A stretch of DNA of 64,000 nucleotides, taken from positions 1-64,000 of the forward strand of contig CAYZMP010000002.1 of assembly GCA_964479585.1 (NCBI GenBank). Reading direction: 5' to 3'. The stretch is from UBA6182 sp964479585. Lineage in GTDB: Bacteria > Bacillota_I > Bacilli_A > Erysipelotrichales > Erysipelotrichaceae. Below the pieces are notes generated by a model, which saw nothing but the letters and a program-made list of their open reading frames with translations, did not search any database and was not told where the DNA came from. Position numbers and translations under genes: made by a program. Of this stretch, positions 44,178-52,987 are shown one piece after another (position 1 is the stretch's first letter; every line of letters begins with the position of its first letter).

Positions 44178-44208
44178 ATAAAAACGGTGTTAAGAACACA
44201 TAACACCG
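44178..44208 (-). terminator. Terminator after the kdpE-like gene
   Basis: On the minus strand CGGTGTTA / TAACACCG with an 8-base loop, then TTTTTAT. It separates the two-component genes from the TPR-trk operon. Confidence 0.8.
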
Positions 44209-44230
44209 CATAAAGATTGTATAAAGAGAA

Positions 44231-44920
44231 TTACTCGTCGTTAAAGCGATACCCTACTCCTACATGAGTAACAATGTAAGTAGGACTAGTAGGTGTTTGT
44301 TTTAGTTTGCGACGTAAGTTAGCCATGACAACTCTTAAATTTTGAGCATCACTTTCATTGCAACTACTTCCCCAAGTCGCTTTAATGATCATAGTAGAAG
44401 TGCATACACGACCTTGGTTTTTTACTAAGTATGTTAATACTTGATATTCTATGGGTGTGGTATGTATCTCAACATTGTTTAAATATACTCGATTTTGTAC
44501 AAAATTAATCGTTAACTCTTTATACTTAAATTCTTGTTGCGTTAATCCAACTTTCTTGCTTTGTTGATGACGCAAAGCAACACGCACTCGAGCAAGCAAC
44601 TCTGCAGGGTTAAAAGGTTTGGTCAAATAGTCATCTGCGCCTAAATCAAGAGCTTTAACTTTTTGAGCGTGCTCATCTTTTGCTGTAACCACAATGATAC
44701 TAGCATCAATTAAATGTCTATATTGCTTTATCCATTCAATCCCATCATAATCTGGCAAACCCAAATCTAGCAAAATAATCTCAGGGTTATGGCTCATAGC
44801 TAGCTGATACCCACTTGTGCCATCATTAGCTTCAATCACTTCATATTCTGAAGTCTCCAATAGGGTAATTAAAAATTGCTTAATTAAGCGATCGTCTTCA
44901 ATGATCAATATTTTTTTCAT
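44231..44920 (-). CDS. kdpE: KdpE-like OmpR-family response regulator
   Basis: The 229-residue regulator has a receiver domain with acidic pocket EDD (8-10), phosphorylated Asp52 in ILLDLGLPDYDG, Thr in VVTAK and Lys in YLTKPF, followed by an OmpR winged helix (about 130-229; VRVVMANLRRKLKQ). Order and similarity fit KdpE. Start is ATG 44920, 6 bases after GGAAG; an ATG at 44926 is too near. It overlaps the histidine kinase gene by 23 bases. No kdpFABC is in the window; the trk operon directly downstream is the likely target. Confidence 0.85.
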   Translation of the reverse strand: MKKILIIEDDRLIKQFLITLLETSEYEVIEANDGTSGYQLAMSHNPEIILLDLGLPDYDGIEWIKQYRHLIDASIIVVTAKDEHAQKVKALDLGADDYLTKPFNPAELLARVRVALRHQQSKKVGLTQQEFKYKELTINFVQNRVYLNNVEIHTTPIEYQVLTYLVKNQGRVCTSTMIIKATWGSSCNESDAQNLRVVMANLRRKLKQTPTSPTYIVTHVGVGYRFNDE

Positions 44921-46397
44921 CGTCATCTTCCTTTACCTTTAAAGAAAACACAAACTTTGAACCAGTTGGTTGATTGTCTAAAACTCGTATGAATCCTTGA
45001 TGTGCCTCTATGATTGCTTTGCATATCGATAATCCTAGTCCTAATCCTTGACGCTGTTGTTTATTTTTTGGCTTAATGGAGTAAAACTGGTCAAACACTC
45101 GCAGTTTTTCATGATCACTCAATCCTATACCTTCGTCCACCACTTCAAAAATAATATTTTTCTTTTTTTTAATGATGTTTAATTGGATTGTTGATCCTAC
45201 TGGCGAGAATTTTATTGCATTTTGTAATAAATTAACTAACACTTTAACAATCATTCTACTATCTGCATCAAATAGAATAGTTTCTTCAGGTATCGATACT
45301 TTAATAAAATGTGTTTTTATTGTAGCAAATAACGATATCGTTTCTTCAACAATCTCTTCAACTATACTTGGTTGAATATCTAACAACAAATTTGACTCTT
45401 GAAAACGCATTAAGCTTAAAATGTTCTCCACAGAATCCAATAACCATTTAGAGTCATTTGTCACATTTTCCAACAAGTTAGTAAGTAGTTCATCATTAAT
45501 ATGCGCACGATTATCAATAATGGTTTGAACAGTTCCAATAATTGTAGAAAGTGGTGTTCGTAAATCATGTGAAATTCCAGAAAGCAGTTGAACTCTTAGC
45601 TTCTCTTTTTCAATTTCCATCATTGATTCATGTTGCTTGTTTATCCAGTATTGACGATCTAAAGCCAAGGCTAACTGTCCACAACACGCTTCAATCAATT
45701 CAACATCATTTTTAATTAGTCCTTCATGAGTAAGCCATAAAACACCCAAAGAACCTGTTTTCGACTTAATGGGAAAGTAGTAGTTTGTGATAGATGCAGT
45801 TTCATTATCTTGTATCATATCAGCTTGTTGCATACACTGCTCGATTTTATGCATGTTAATACTCGGATTATTCATCGTTAAATAGTGTTTAAAGTCTTGT
45901 TGATCACTTTCTTTTAATGATATGTTTATCCCATGATTTAAATATGTTTCTAATCCATTTTCCATTGCTTTAACAGCATCTTCTAAACGAATTGCTTGAA
46001 AAAAATCACGACTAATCTCAATTAAGACTTTAATTCTCGCTTCCTTTTCATCTGCGATTTTTGTCTCTTTGCGCAGCTTCTGAATTATTACACTCGTTAC
46101 GATTGAAACTAAAAGCATAATAGCAAAAGTATACCAATAATCAAATGAATCAACATTCAAACTATATCGAGGTTCTGTAAACAAGAAATTAAAAAGTCCA
46201 ACCGCTACTATGGACGAGAAGAACCCATATAAAAACCCATCTACTAAGATTGTTATTACAAACACAGTAAGTAAATATGTCAAAATAATGGTTGCTTCTG
46301 GAAACTTAATTTGATCAAGCCACAATGAAAACAATGTCGCAAACAACAAGCCCACAAACACATAACCACAATTTTTCATGAGTATTTCTTTTTTCAT
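44898..46397 (-). CDS. kdpD: KdpD-like sensor histidine kinase, truncated N-terminus
   Basis: The 499-residue kinase starts directly with the four-helix KdpD membrane domain (DUF4118-like; about 8-110, GFFSSIVAVGLFNFLFTEPRY split around a loop), then a GAF-like region, the HisKA box with His277 in GISHDLRTPL, and an ATPase domain (NLLQNAIKFSP, DEGIGLS, GLGLGLSICKAI). The long cytoplasmic N-terminal KdpD and USP domains of E. coli KdpD are absent, a form known in Firmicutes. It begins 19 bases after the TspO-like gene. Confidence 0.85.
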   Translation of the reverse strand: MKKEILMKNCGYVFVGLLFATLFSLWLDQIKFPEATIILTYLLTVFVITILVDGFLYGFFSSIVAVGLFNFLFTEPRYSLNVDSFDYWYTFAIMLLVSIVTSVIIQKLRKETKIADEKEARIKVLIEISRDFFQAIRLEDAVKAMENGLETYLNHGINISLKESDQQDFKHYLTMNNPSINMHKIEQCMQQADMIQDNETASITNYYFPIKSKTGSLGVLWLTHEGLIKNDVELIEACCGQLALALDRQYWINKQHESMMEIEKEKLRVQLLSGISHDLRTPLSTIIGTVQTIIDNRAHINDELLTNLLENVTNDSKWLLDSVENILSLMRFQESNLLLDIQPSIVEEIVEETISLFATIKTHFIKVSIPEETILFDADSRMIVKVLVNLLQNAIKFSPVGSTIQLNIIKKKKNIIFEVVDEGIGLSDHEKLRVFDQFYSIKPKNKQQRQGLGLGLSICKAIIEAHQGFIRVLDNQPTGSKFVFSLKVKEDDDEKNIDH

Positions 46398-46416
46398 GCA
46401 ATACTACTTTCCAGTG

Positions 46417-47193
46417 TTAATTCTTACTCAGCTTCAAGCTAAAAGCAATCCAAACAAGTAAATACAAGACAAAACAAGCAATACTTGCAATGACAACTGA
46501 TGGATACTGGTTGTTTAAATCTTGTGTGTGACGCAAATAAATACCAGCATAAGCCCATAGTAAAACAAGGCCATAGCTTAAACTTTTATACGTAATCATT
46601 GTAGCTGCACCAATTAGCAGTGACACCACAAGCATAATTATCGTCCACATCGGTTCACTTAATCCTAGTCCATCAAAGTTAACAGACACTAAATAGGCCG
46701 TAACATTGGCAATACTTGCCACTGTAATCCAACCAAAATAAATACCAAAAGGTGCTTTAATTAAAAGATAATCAATTCCTTTTAATGAACCATACTTGAT
46801 TTCGTTGTTAATAAAAATAAGCGATAACAACACAATAATAATTAAAACAAGCGAAAGTAAAACATACCCATAATGCCAAGCAAAGACCCATAAAGTGTTG
46901 GCAATGTTACTAACAATAAAAAAGAGGGCAATATCATCCATTAAGTTTTGACGAACACTTAAATCTTGTTCGACTTTCATTTGAAACAAACTATATCCAA
47001 ACAACAACAAATAAATGACACCCCAAATAGAAAAGGTTAAACCCGTTGGGGCAAACAAGTTAAATAAATTATCCGATACTTCTCCAGTAGTAATGTTGTT
47101 TAGTGGCAAAATATTTGCTATCGCATTAACAGCTACCATCACGAAAAATGTAAGTAGTACACCAATTCGTTTTGCTTTGTTTCGAATAACCAT
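46417..47193 (-). CDS. TspO/MBR-related tryptophan-rich membrane protein
   Basis: The 258-residue protein has about seven hydrophobic spans with Trp/aromatic signatures like TspO relatives: TGLTFSIWGVIYLLLFG, ANTLWVFAWHYGYV, IKAPFGIYFGWITVASIAN. It is longer than classical TspO (about 160 residues), as are many Firmicute relatives annotated as tryptophan-rich sensory proteins. Start is ATG 47193, 7 bases after AGGAG. It may be co-transcribed with the kdpD-like gene (19-base gap). Function unknown. Confidence 0.7.
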   Translation of the reverse strand: MVIRNKAKRIGVLLTFFVMVAVNAIANILPLNNITTGEVSDNLFNLFAPTGLTFSIWGVIYLLLFGYSLFQMKVEQDLSVRQNLMDDIALFFIVSNIANTLWVFAWHYGYVLLSLVLIIIVLLSLIFINNEIKYGSLKGIDYLLIKAPFGIYFGWITVASIANVTAYLVSVNFDGLGLSEPMWTIIMLVVSLLIGAATMITYKSLSYGLVLLWAYAGIYLRHTQDLNNQYPSVVIASIACFVLYLLVWIAFSLKLSKN

Positions 47194-47216
47194 GGACATT
47201 CTCCTTTTTCTTTAAC

Positions 47217-47245
47217 ATTGTATCAAAGTTGATGAATTAGATAAA
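47217..47245 (-). promoter_or_regulatory. Promoter of the tspO-like/kdpDE genes
   Basis: On the minus strand TTTATC, 17 bases, TACAAT, 23 bases before the ATG at 47193. Confidence 0.55.
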
Positions 47246-47315
47246 TAAAAATCATTGAATCTGTTATTATAACGAAAAAATGTATCATCTTTTAAACCTT
47301 TTCAGCTGTTTTTAA

Positions 47316-47324
47316 TGATATAAT
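47316..47324 (+). promoter_or_regulatory. Extended -10 promoter of the CPBP protease gene
   Basis: TGATATAAT is an extended -10, followed by AAAAGGAG and the ATG at 47367. No clear -35. Confidence 0.6.
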
Positions 47325-47366
47325 TTTTTCGGTCATTTTTTTTCATCATAATTAAAAGGAGTCTTT

Positions 47367-48011
47367 ATGGTTATCTTTGCAATATTGCTCATTGCTTATC
47401 TTACATTTATGCACTCAATTAACGGACAACTAATTTTAAAACTAGTTTCATCCCAAGAAAAAAAACAGTTTGTTAAAGAGAACTACTTTTACCTTTGGTT
47501 CTTTATAGTCCTTGTCATTTATGTTGTTCTTATAGGAAATCTTTCCTTACCTACTAACCCACTTAAATTAAGTGACTACATATTTATGTTACTATTTATT
47601 TATCCATTTATGATCAACTCTCATTACAATCCTCATCAAAGTTTTAAAGGAGTCTTTTCCTTTTGCATCATTTATCCAATCGGTGAAGAACTTCTTTATC
47701 GTGGTATTCTTTCCTATTTGTTACTTTACTTTTTCAACACTAACACGATTTTAGTACCTTTTCCATTACTTAAAGAAATCTCTCTCACCGTACTTATTAC
47801 AGCGATCTGCTTTGCCATCATGCACTTACAATACTTTAATTTCAAGGTTGATTCAATTGGTGTGAGAAAAATTGTTTATGCGTTTGTTTTTGGTGTTGTT
47901 GTTGGAAACATTATTGAAATGAGCGGTTCAATACTGTATGGAATTCTCTTTCATATCATTGCAAATAGTGGTGCAACCTATTTTAGTTATAAACGAAGCA
48001 ATTTAATATAA
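47367..48011 (+). CDS. CPBP-family intramembrane metalloprotease (CAAX protease/Abi-like)
   Basis: The 214-residue membrane protein has the CPBP motifs: GEELLYRGIL (about residues 109-118), a histidine in AIMHLQYF and a histidine in GILFHIIANSG. Family members are intramembrane proteases, some linked to bacteriocin self-immunity or membrane-protein turnover. No bacteriocin gene is nearby. It is a single plus-strand gene amid minus-strand operons. Substrate unknown. Confidence 0.85.
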   Translation: MVIFAILLIAYLTFMHSINGQLILKLVSSQEKKQFVKENYFYLWFFIVLVIYVVLIGNLSLPTNPLKLSDYIFMLLFIYPFMINSHYNPHQSFKGVFSFCIIYPIGEELLYRGILSYLLLYFFNTNTILVPFPLLKEISLTVLITAICFAIMHLQYFNFKVDSIGVRKIVYAFVFGVVVGNIIEMSGSILYGILFHIIANSGATYFSYKRSNLI

Positions 48012-48040
48012 AAAATGGCTAAACCTTATTGGTTTAGCCA
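48011..48040 (-). terminator. Terminator of the tig-lon-ysxC operon
   Basis: GGCTAAACC / GGTTTAGCC, 5-base loop. On the minus strand it is followed by ATTTTTTATAT and overlaps the end of ysxC. It may also slow plus-strand transcription from the CPBP gene. Confidence 0.8.
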
Positions 48041-48589
48041 CATTGTAATTTTATCTTGGATATCTTGTATCCCTGTCTTTTTTAATGCTGAGAAAAACAG
48101 TAAGTTTTGATTGTTGTTTAACTGCTTGATTTTCGCAATCTCATTGTTGGACACTTTGTCTGTTTTGGTAAACACCACACTTGATGGCACTTTTAAGCGC
48201 TCTGCAATATCCATCATGAGTTGATCTTGATCACTAATACCACGACGAACATCCACTAAGATAAGCATCCCTTTAATTTGAGGTCGATCATTAAAATAAC
48301 TACTCATTAAACGATCGATGCGTTGCCATTCACTTTTTGACATTTTCGCATAACCATATCCTGGTACATCCACTAACATCCACTGTCCATTCACATCAAA
48401 GAAGTTAATAAGACGTGTCTTTCCTGGTGCATTACCAACATACGCTAAGTTTTTACGATTTAATATAGCATTAATTAAACTACTTTTACCCACATTACTC
48501 TTACCAACCATCACAATTTCATCAAAATCATGATTAGGTAGTTGATCTGGAGTCCCACAACTTGTAAGAAGTGAGGCGTTGGTAAACAT
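48026..48589 (-). CDS. ysxC: Ribosome biogenesis GTPase YsxC/EngB
   Basis: The 187-residue GTPase has G1 VGKSNVGKSSL, G3 LVDVPGYGYAKM, G4 FTKTDK and G5 FFSALKK. YsxC binds the 50S subunit and is essential for its assembly in Bacillus. The gene overlaps the stop of lon by one base, the order lon-ysxC that is conserved in Firmicutes. It lies last in the operon with trigger factor and Lon. Confidence 0.95.
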   Translation of the reverse strand: MFTNASLLTSCGTPDQLPNHDFDEIVMVGKSNVGKSSLINAILNRKNLAYVGNAPGKTRLINFFDVNGQWMLVDVPGYGYAKMSKSEWQRIDRLMSSYFNDRPQIKGMLILVDVRRGISDQDQLMMDIAERLKVPSSVVFTKTDKVSNNEIAKIKQLNNNQNLLFFSALKKTGIQDIQDKITMWLNQ

Positions 48590-50910
48590 TATTCATCCAC
48601 AAGTGCTTCTTTAAGCACTTGCTCTACTTTTTCTACAGCAATAAACTCAATGGTATCACGCACAGATTGTGGGATATCATCCATGTCTTTTAAGTTTGCT
48701 TTTGGAATAACAATCTTATGAATACCAACACGGTGAGCAGCCAATGTTTTCTCTTTTAAACCACCAATCGCAAGCACATTACCACGCAAGGTAACTTCCC
48801 CTGTCATCGCAATATCAGGCAACACTTTACGTTTGGTTAGGGCTGATACAATCGCAGTTGTAAGTGTAATACCTGCACTTGGTCCATCTTTTGGTACAGC
48901 ACCTTCAGGTACGTGAATATGTATATCATGGCTTTCAAAAAACTTCGGATCAATCTTGTATTCTTTTGCATGGCTTTTTGTGTAGCCAAAGGCAATTTCG
49001 GCAGACTCTTTCATAACATCGCCAAGTTTACCTGTTAAGATCAAACGACCTTTTCCTTCAAAGGTTGTGACTTCCACAGGAAGTACATCACCACCAAAAG
49101 AAGTGTATGCTAAGCCTGTTACCACACCAATTTGAGGTTTTGCTTCTTTTTTACCAAAATCAAAGATTTCTTTTCCTAACCATTCCACAATACGTTTGTT
49201 GTTTACAGTAATGGAACGTTTTTTGTCTTTTAAAATAGCCAACACACTTTTACGACATAAGTTTGCAATCATACGTTCTAATTGACGAACACCCGATTCA
49301 CGTGTGTAATGACGAATCAAATACAACAGTGCATCATCACTCATCTTAAACTGTGATGCTTTTAAACCATTAATCGTACGTTGTTTTGGAATTAAGTGTT
49401 TTTTCGCAATGTTTAGTTTTTCTTGTTCTGTATAGGAAGATAGTTGAATGATTTCCAAACGATCTTTTAATGCTGGTGGAATAGCATCTAAATAGTTAGC
49501 TGTAGCCACAAACATAACTTTGGATAAATCATAAGGTTCTTCTAAGTAATGATCAGAAAACAAAGAGTTTTGTTCTGGATCTAATACCTCTAGCATTGCA
49601 CTTGATGGATCACCTTTGTAATCGGCTGCCATTTTATCAATTTCATCAATAAGAAACACAGGATTAACAACCCCTGCTTTTTTCATTCCTTGAATAATAC
49701 GACCAGGCATTGAACCTAAGTAAGTACGACGGTGTCCTCGTATTTCTGCTTCATCACGAACACCACCTAAAGACGCTTTAATAAAGCGACGATCAAGGGC
49801 GTTAGCAACGGATTTAGCTAAAGATGTTTTACCAACTCCTGGAGGACCTACTAAACATAAGATTGGTGCATTTAATGATTTAGTCATGTTTTTAACGGCC
49901 AAATACTCCATGATCCGATCTTTTACTTTTTCAAGTCCATAGTGATCATCATCAAGTACTTTACGTACCGCAGTTAAGTCTTCATTATCATCTGTTTCTT
50001 GCCACCAAGGTGTTTTTAATAACCAATCCAAGTAACTACGAATAACACCAGACTCACCAGATGCTTGAGGAAGCATTTCATATCGTGCTAACTCTTCCAA
50101 TGCTTTTTGTTTGATGTTTTCAGGATAAGGATTATCTTCAATCATGCGACGAATATCATCCCCATCTTCATCTTTCATTGGTACATCACCAAGCTCTTCT
50201 TTAATAGCACGTAGTTTTTCACGCAAATAATACTCACGTTGGTTATCTTCAATGCGTTCTTTAACACGTTCATTAATGTCCGTTTCAATGGATGATAACT
50301 GTTTTTCTGTTTGTAGTTCACTAATGATAATCATTAAACGTTCATTGATGTTTAATGTTTCTAAAAGTAACTGTTTCTTTTCTAAAGGCAGTGGGAAAAA
50401 CTGTGCAAACTGATCAGAAAGTTGCACGGCACTAACACCTTTGGTTAATTGATTAATCATTTCCGTTGGGAAATTCACATTGGATGTTGCTACATGCTCA
50501 AGTTCTTTTGCGATACGACGAATGAGTGCCATTTCTTCCATGGCATCACCAGAAACATTTTCTTTTGCAATGACACTGGCAAAAAACATACGGTCATCTT
50601 CACTCATACGAATAAGTTCAGCACGTTGAACACCACTAAAAGTAACACGCATAAAACCTTCTTTGCGTTTTACATTTTTTATGCGACATAATGTACCAAA
50701 ATTAAACAAATCTTCTTCTTTCGGTTCATCGACCATTATGTCTTTTTGAGATACAAGCCACACGTGCCCGTCGAAATATGCTTTTGATTCTTCAACCGCG
50801 TTTACACTCTTTTCACGGCCTACTTCAATCATAATGTCTTGATTTGGGAATACTACAATTCCCCGGGTAGCAATTACTGGAACACTAATTTCAATTTTAT
50901 CTTGATCCAT
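48589..50910 (-). CDS. lon: ATP-dependent protease Lon
   Basis: The 773-residue protease has the N-terminal LON substrate domain (about 8-200), Walker A GPPGVGKTSLAKSV, Walker B VFLIDEIDKM, and the C-terminal serine-lysine protease domain with Ser in PKDGPSAGITL and Lys in GGLKEKTLAAHR. It degrades damaged and regulatory proteins in the cytoplasm. It starts 19 bases after the trigger-factor gene with AGGAGGG and is read from the promoter carrying the CIRCE element, so heat-shock repression by HrcA would cover it. Confidence 0.97.
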   Translation of the reverse strand: MDQDKIEISVPVIATRGIVVFPNQDIMIEVGREKSVNAVEESKAYFDGHVWLVSQKDIMVDEPKEEDLFNFGTLCRIKNVKRKEGFMRVTFSGVQRAELIRMSEDDRMFFASVIAKENVSGDAMEEMALIRRIAKELEHVATSNVNFPTEMINQLTKGVSAVQLSDQFAQFFPLPLEKKQLLLETLNINERLMIIISELQTEKQLSSIETDINERVKERIEDNQREYYLREKLRAIKEELGDVPMKDEDGDDIRRMIEDNPYPENIKQKALEELARYEMLPQASGESGVIRSYLDWLLKTPWWQETDDNEDLTAVRKVLDDDHYGLEKVKDRIMEYLAVKNMTKSLNAPILCLVGPPGVGKTSLAKSVANALDRRFIKASLGGVRDEAEIRGHRRTYLGSMPGRIIQGMKKAGVVNPVFLIDEIDKMAADYKGDPSSAMLEVLDPEQNSLFSDHYLEEPYDLSKVMFVATANYLDAIPPALKDRLEIIQLSSYTEQEKLNIAKKHLIPKQRTINGLKASQFKMSDDALLYLIRHYTRESGVRQLERMIANLCRKSVLAILKDKKRSITVNNKRIVEWLGKEIFDFGKKEAKPQIGVVTGLAYTSFGGDVLPVEVTTFEGKGRLILTGKLGDVMKESAEIAFGYTKSHAKEYKIDPKFFESHDIHIHVPEGAVPKDGPSAGITLTTAIVSALTKRKVLPDIAMTGEVTLRGNVLAIGGLKEKTLAAHRVGIHKIVIPKANLKDMDDIPQSVRDTIEFIAVEKVEQVLKEALVDE

Positions 50911-50929
50911 ATACGACCCTCCTTACTAT

Positions 50930-52204
50930 TTATTGTTGAGCGTTTTCTTTAAGAAAGTCTAACGCTGATTTTAGTCGCCATTCTTTTAGGACTACTTCTT
51001 TATGAATAATTTGTTTTACTTGATCTAGTTCAATACCGTAATTTTTAGAAATCGCAGTATATTCTTCTTCAAGTTGTTCTTCAGTCGCTTCGAAGGCTTG
51101 CTCTTGAGCAATTGCTTCTAAAACTAAACGTAGTTTAATTTTCTTCTCAGCGTCTTTTGATAATTGTTCTTTTAAGAACTCTTCACTTTGACCTGTTAGT
51201 TGTGTGTAAAGTTCCAATGTGTAATTTTGTTGTTCAAGGCGTTGTTTGAAGTCTTCAAACATATGTTTGGTTTCATCTTCAATCATCACATCAGGAATTT
51301 CAACTTCACTTGGATCTACTACTTTGCTTAACAGCTCTTCTTCAAAGGCTTGATTTGCCTCTTGTTCTTTACGTGTTGTTAAGTCATTCAATACATACTC
51401 TTTAAGTTGTTCAACACTTTCAACACCTTCTTTGGATAAGTCTTTAACAAACTCCTCGTTTAATTCAGGTAATTGACGTTTTTTAACTTCATGAACTTTA
51501 ACTTTAAAGACAACCGGTGCTCCCGCTAAGTCAGCAACTTGATAATCTTCTGGGAAGGTTACATTGATATCTAATTCTTGTTCTTTTTTACTTCCTACTA
51601 ATTGTTCTTCAAAACCAGGAATAAAGCTGTTTGAACCTAACTCTAGTGGATAATTTTCACCTTTACCACCTTCAAAAGCAACATCTTCTTTAAATCCTTC
51701 AAAATCAATCACAACAGTATCGCCATTTTCTGCAGCTTCTTCACTTACAACAAGTTCTGCAAAGTCATTACGAAGTCGATCCATTTCTTTCTCTAAATCA
51801 CTGTCGTTTACTTCAATGGCTGGTTTTTCAACCTTCACACTTTGATAATCGCTTAATTTTACTTCAGGTTCTACAGGTACTGTAAAATCAAGAGTAATTG
51901 CTTCTTTTGATAATTCACTAACATCTAAAGATGCTTGGCCTACAGGTTTTAAACCTTGTTCATTAACACCAAATTGGTATGCATCATTGGCAACCATATC
52001 GATTGCTTCATTAAAAATAGACCCTTCGCCTATTTGTTTAACGACCAAATTCTTTGGTGCACTACCTTTTCTAAAACCATCGATTTGAACGTTTTTCGCA
52101 AGTTTATCCAATGCTTTTTCTTGAAGTTCTTGCCAACGATTTTTATCAAGGCTTACTTTTAATAATCCGGTTGATTTTTCATTTAACTGCCAAGTTGATT
52201 TCAT
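50930..52204 (-). CDS. tig: Trigger factor
   Basis: The 424-residue chaperone has the ribosome-binding domain with the signature GFRKGSAPKNLV (about residues 44-55), the PPIase domain (NGDTVVIDFEGF, FIPGFEEQLVG) and the helical C-terminal chaperone arms. It binds nascent chains at the exit tunnel. Start is ATG 52204 with AGGAG 6 bases upstream; the longer frame from 52243 would overlap the promoter. It heads tig-lon-ysxC. Confidence 0.96.
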   Translation of the reverse strand: MKSTWQLNEKSTGLLKVSLDKNRWQELQEKALDKLAKNVQIDGFRKGSAPKNLVVKQIGEGSIFNEAIDMVANDAYQFGVNEQGLKPVGQASLDVSELSKEAITLDFTVPVEPEVKLSDYQSVKVEKPAIEVNDSDLEKEMDRLRNDFAELVVSEEAAENGDTVVIDFEGFKEDVAFEGGKGENYPLELGSNSFIPGFEEQLVGSKKEQELDINVTFPEDYQVADLAGAPVVFKVKVHEVKKRQLPELNEEFVKDLSKEGVESVEQLKEYVLNDLTTRKEQEANQAFEEELLSKVVDPSEVEIPDVMIEDETKHMFEDFKQRLEQQNYTLELYTQLTGQSEEFLKEQLSKDAEKKIKLRLVLEAIAQEQAFEATEEQLEEEYTAISKNYGIELDQVKQIIHKEVVLKEWRLKSALDFLKENAQQ

Positions 52205-52228
52205 ATTTTCTCCTTTTTTTCTTGTACT

Positions 52229-52256
52229 ATTATACCACATCAATTAGCACTGTCAA
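52229..52256 (-). promoter_or_regulatory. Promoter of tig-lon-ysxC
   Basis: On the minus strand TTGACA, 16 bases, TATAAT, with TGG extending the -10. A strong vegetative promoter overlapped by the CIRCE element at its -35. Confidence 0.9.
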
Positions 52257-52270
52257 TTAATGAGTGCTAA
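52244..52270. promoter_or_regulatory. CIRCE element (HrcA operator) of tig-lon-ysxC
   Basis: TTAGCACTG-N9-GAGTGCTAA matches the CIRCE consensus TTAGCACTC-N9-GAGTGCTAA in 17 of 18 arm bases with exact spacing. It covers the -35 of the tig promoter and the last codons of the preceding gene. Confidence 0.9.
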
Positions 52271-52961
52271 AGGATTTCAACTTCTCCACCATCGAGTCAT
52301 CGATGTTGTATTGCTTTTTGATGCTTTGCCATAAGTCTTCATCACCCACAGCAAGCAATACGGCTTGAATGATGGCATATCCAATAGGATACACATCATC
52401 TTCTTCAAGTGCTAGTGGTTGTCTCATTAAGGCTTCACTTACTAACAATTGATTAGCCATCATCATAACACTTGGATTGTCATTTTCAAAGTGTTCTGAT
52501 ATGAGAGTTTCAATCGCTTTGTATCCATCGCTTTCATACACACTCATCACATACACAGGATTAAACTCAATGCGTAATGAATCTTTGTGTATCACAAAGG
52601 TATGATTGATTTGTTGTTGAATAAGAAGCTCGATTAATAACCCACTAATGAGTTCATCACTATTTTGTGTAAACACTTGTTGAATCGCATCCTTATGGTT
52701 AATTAGCGCATACTGCTCTAAATGACTTAAAGCAAGCAAGGGATTGTCTTGTTCTAACAACATACTAAAACAACGTTTTGCATCAATCGACTTACTAATT
52801 GGTGATTGTGATGCTTTAATTTCGAGTTTATAAGCCATGTACTGCTCATAAAATCCAGCAGGTAAATATGGCTGTGCAAGCTCACTTTCAATAAGAGGTA
52901 GTGCTTGTTTGTACTCTTTTTTTTTCATTAAGGCATCAATCTTTGCTTTAAATTCATCCAT
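52257..52961 (-). CDS. Conserved helical protein, TPR-like, function unknown
   Basis: The 234-residue protein is helical: KKKEYKQALPLIESELAQP and LLALSHLEQYALINHK look like TPR-type helix pairs. It lacks membrane spans and catalytic motifs. I believe it matches a domain of unknown function seen in Erysipelotrichia and Mollicutes (DUF3196), from memory and unverified. It follows the MFS gene by 26 bases and its stop codon lies inside the CIRCE element of tig. GAGG precedes the ATG. Confidence 0.6.
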   Translation of the reverse strand: MDEFKAKIDALMKKKEYKQALPLIESELAQPYLPAGFYEQYMAYKLEIKASQSPISKSIDAKRCFSMLLEQDNPLLALSHLEQYALINHKDAIQQVFTQNSDELISGLLIELLIQQQINHTFVIHKDSLRIEFNPVYVMSVYESDGYKAIETLISEHFENDNPSVMMMANQLLVSEALMRQPLALEEDDVYPIGYAIIQAVLLAVGDEDLWQSIKKQYNIDDSMVEKLKSFSTH

Positions 52962-52987
52962 CTTCTAACCTCTTTGCCTATTATACA

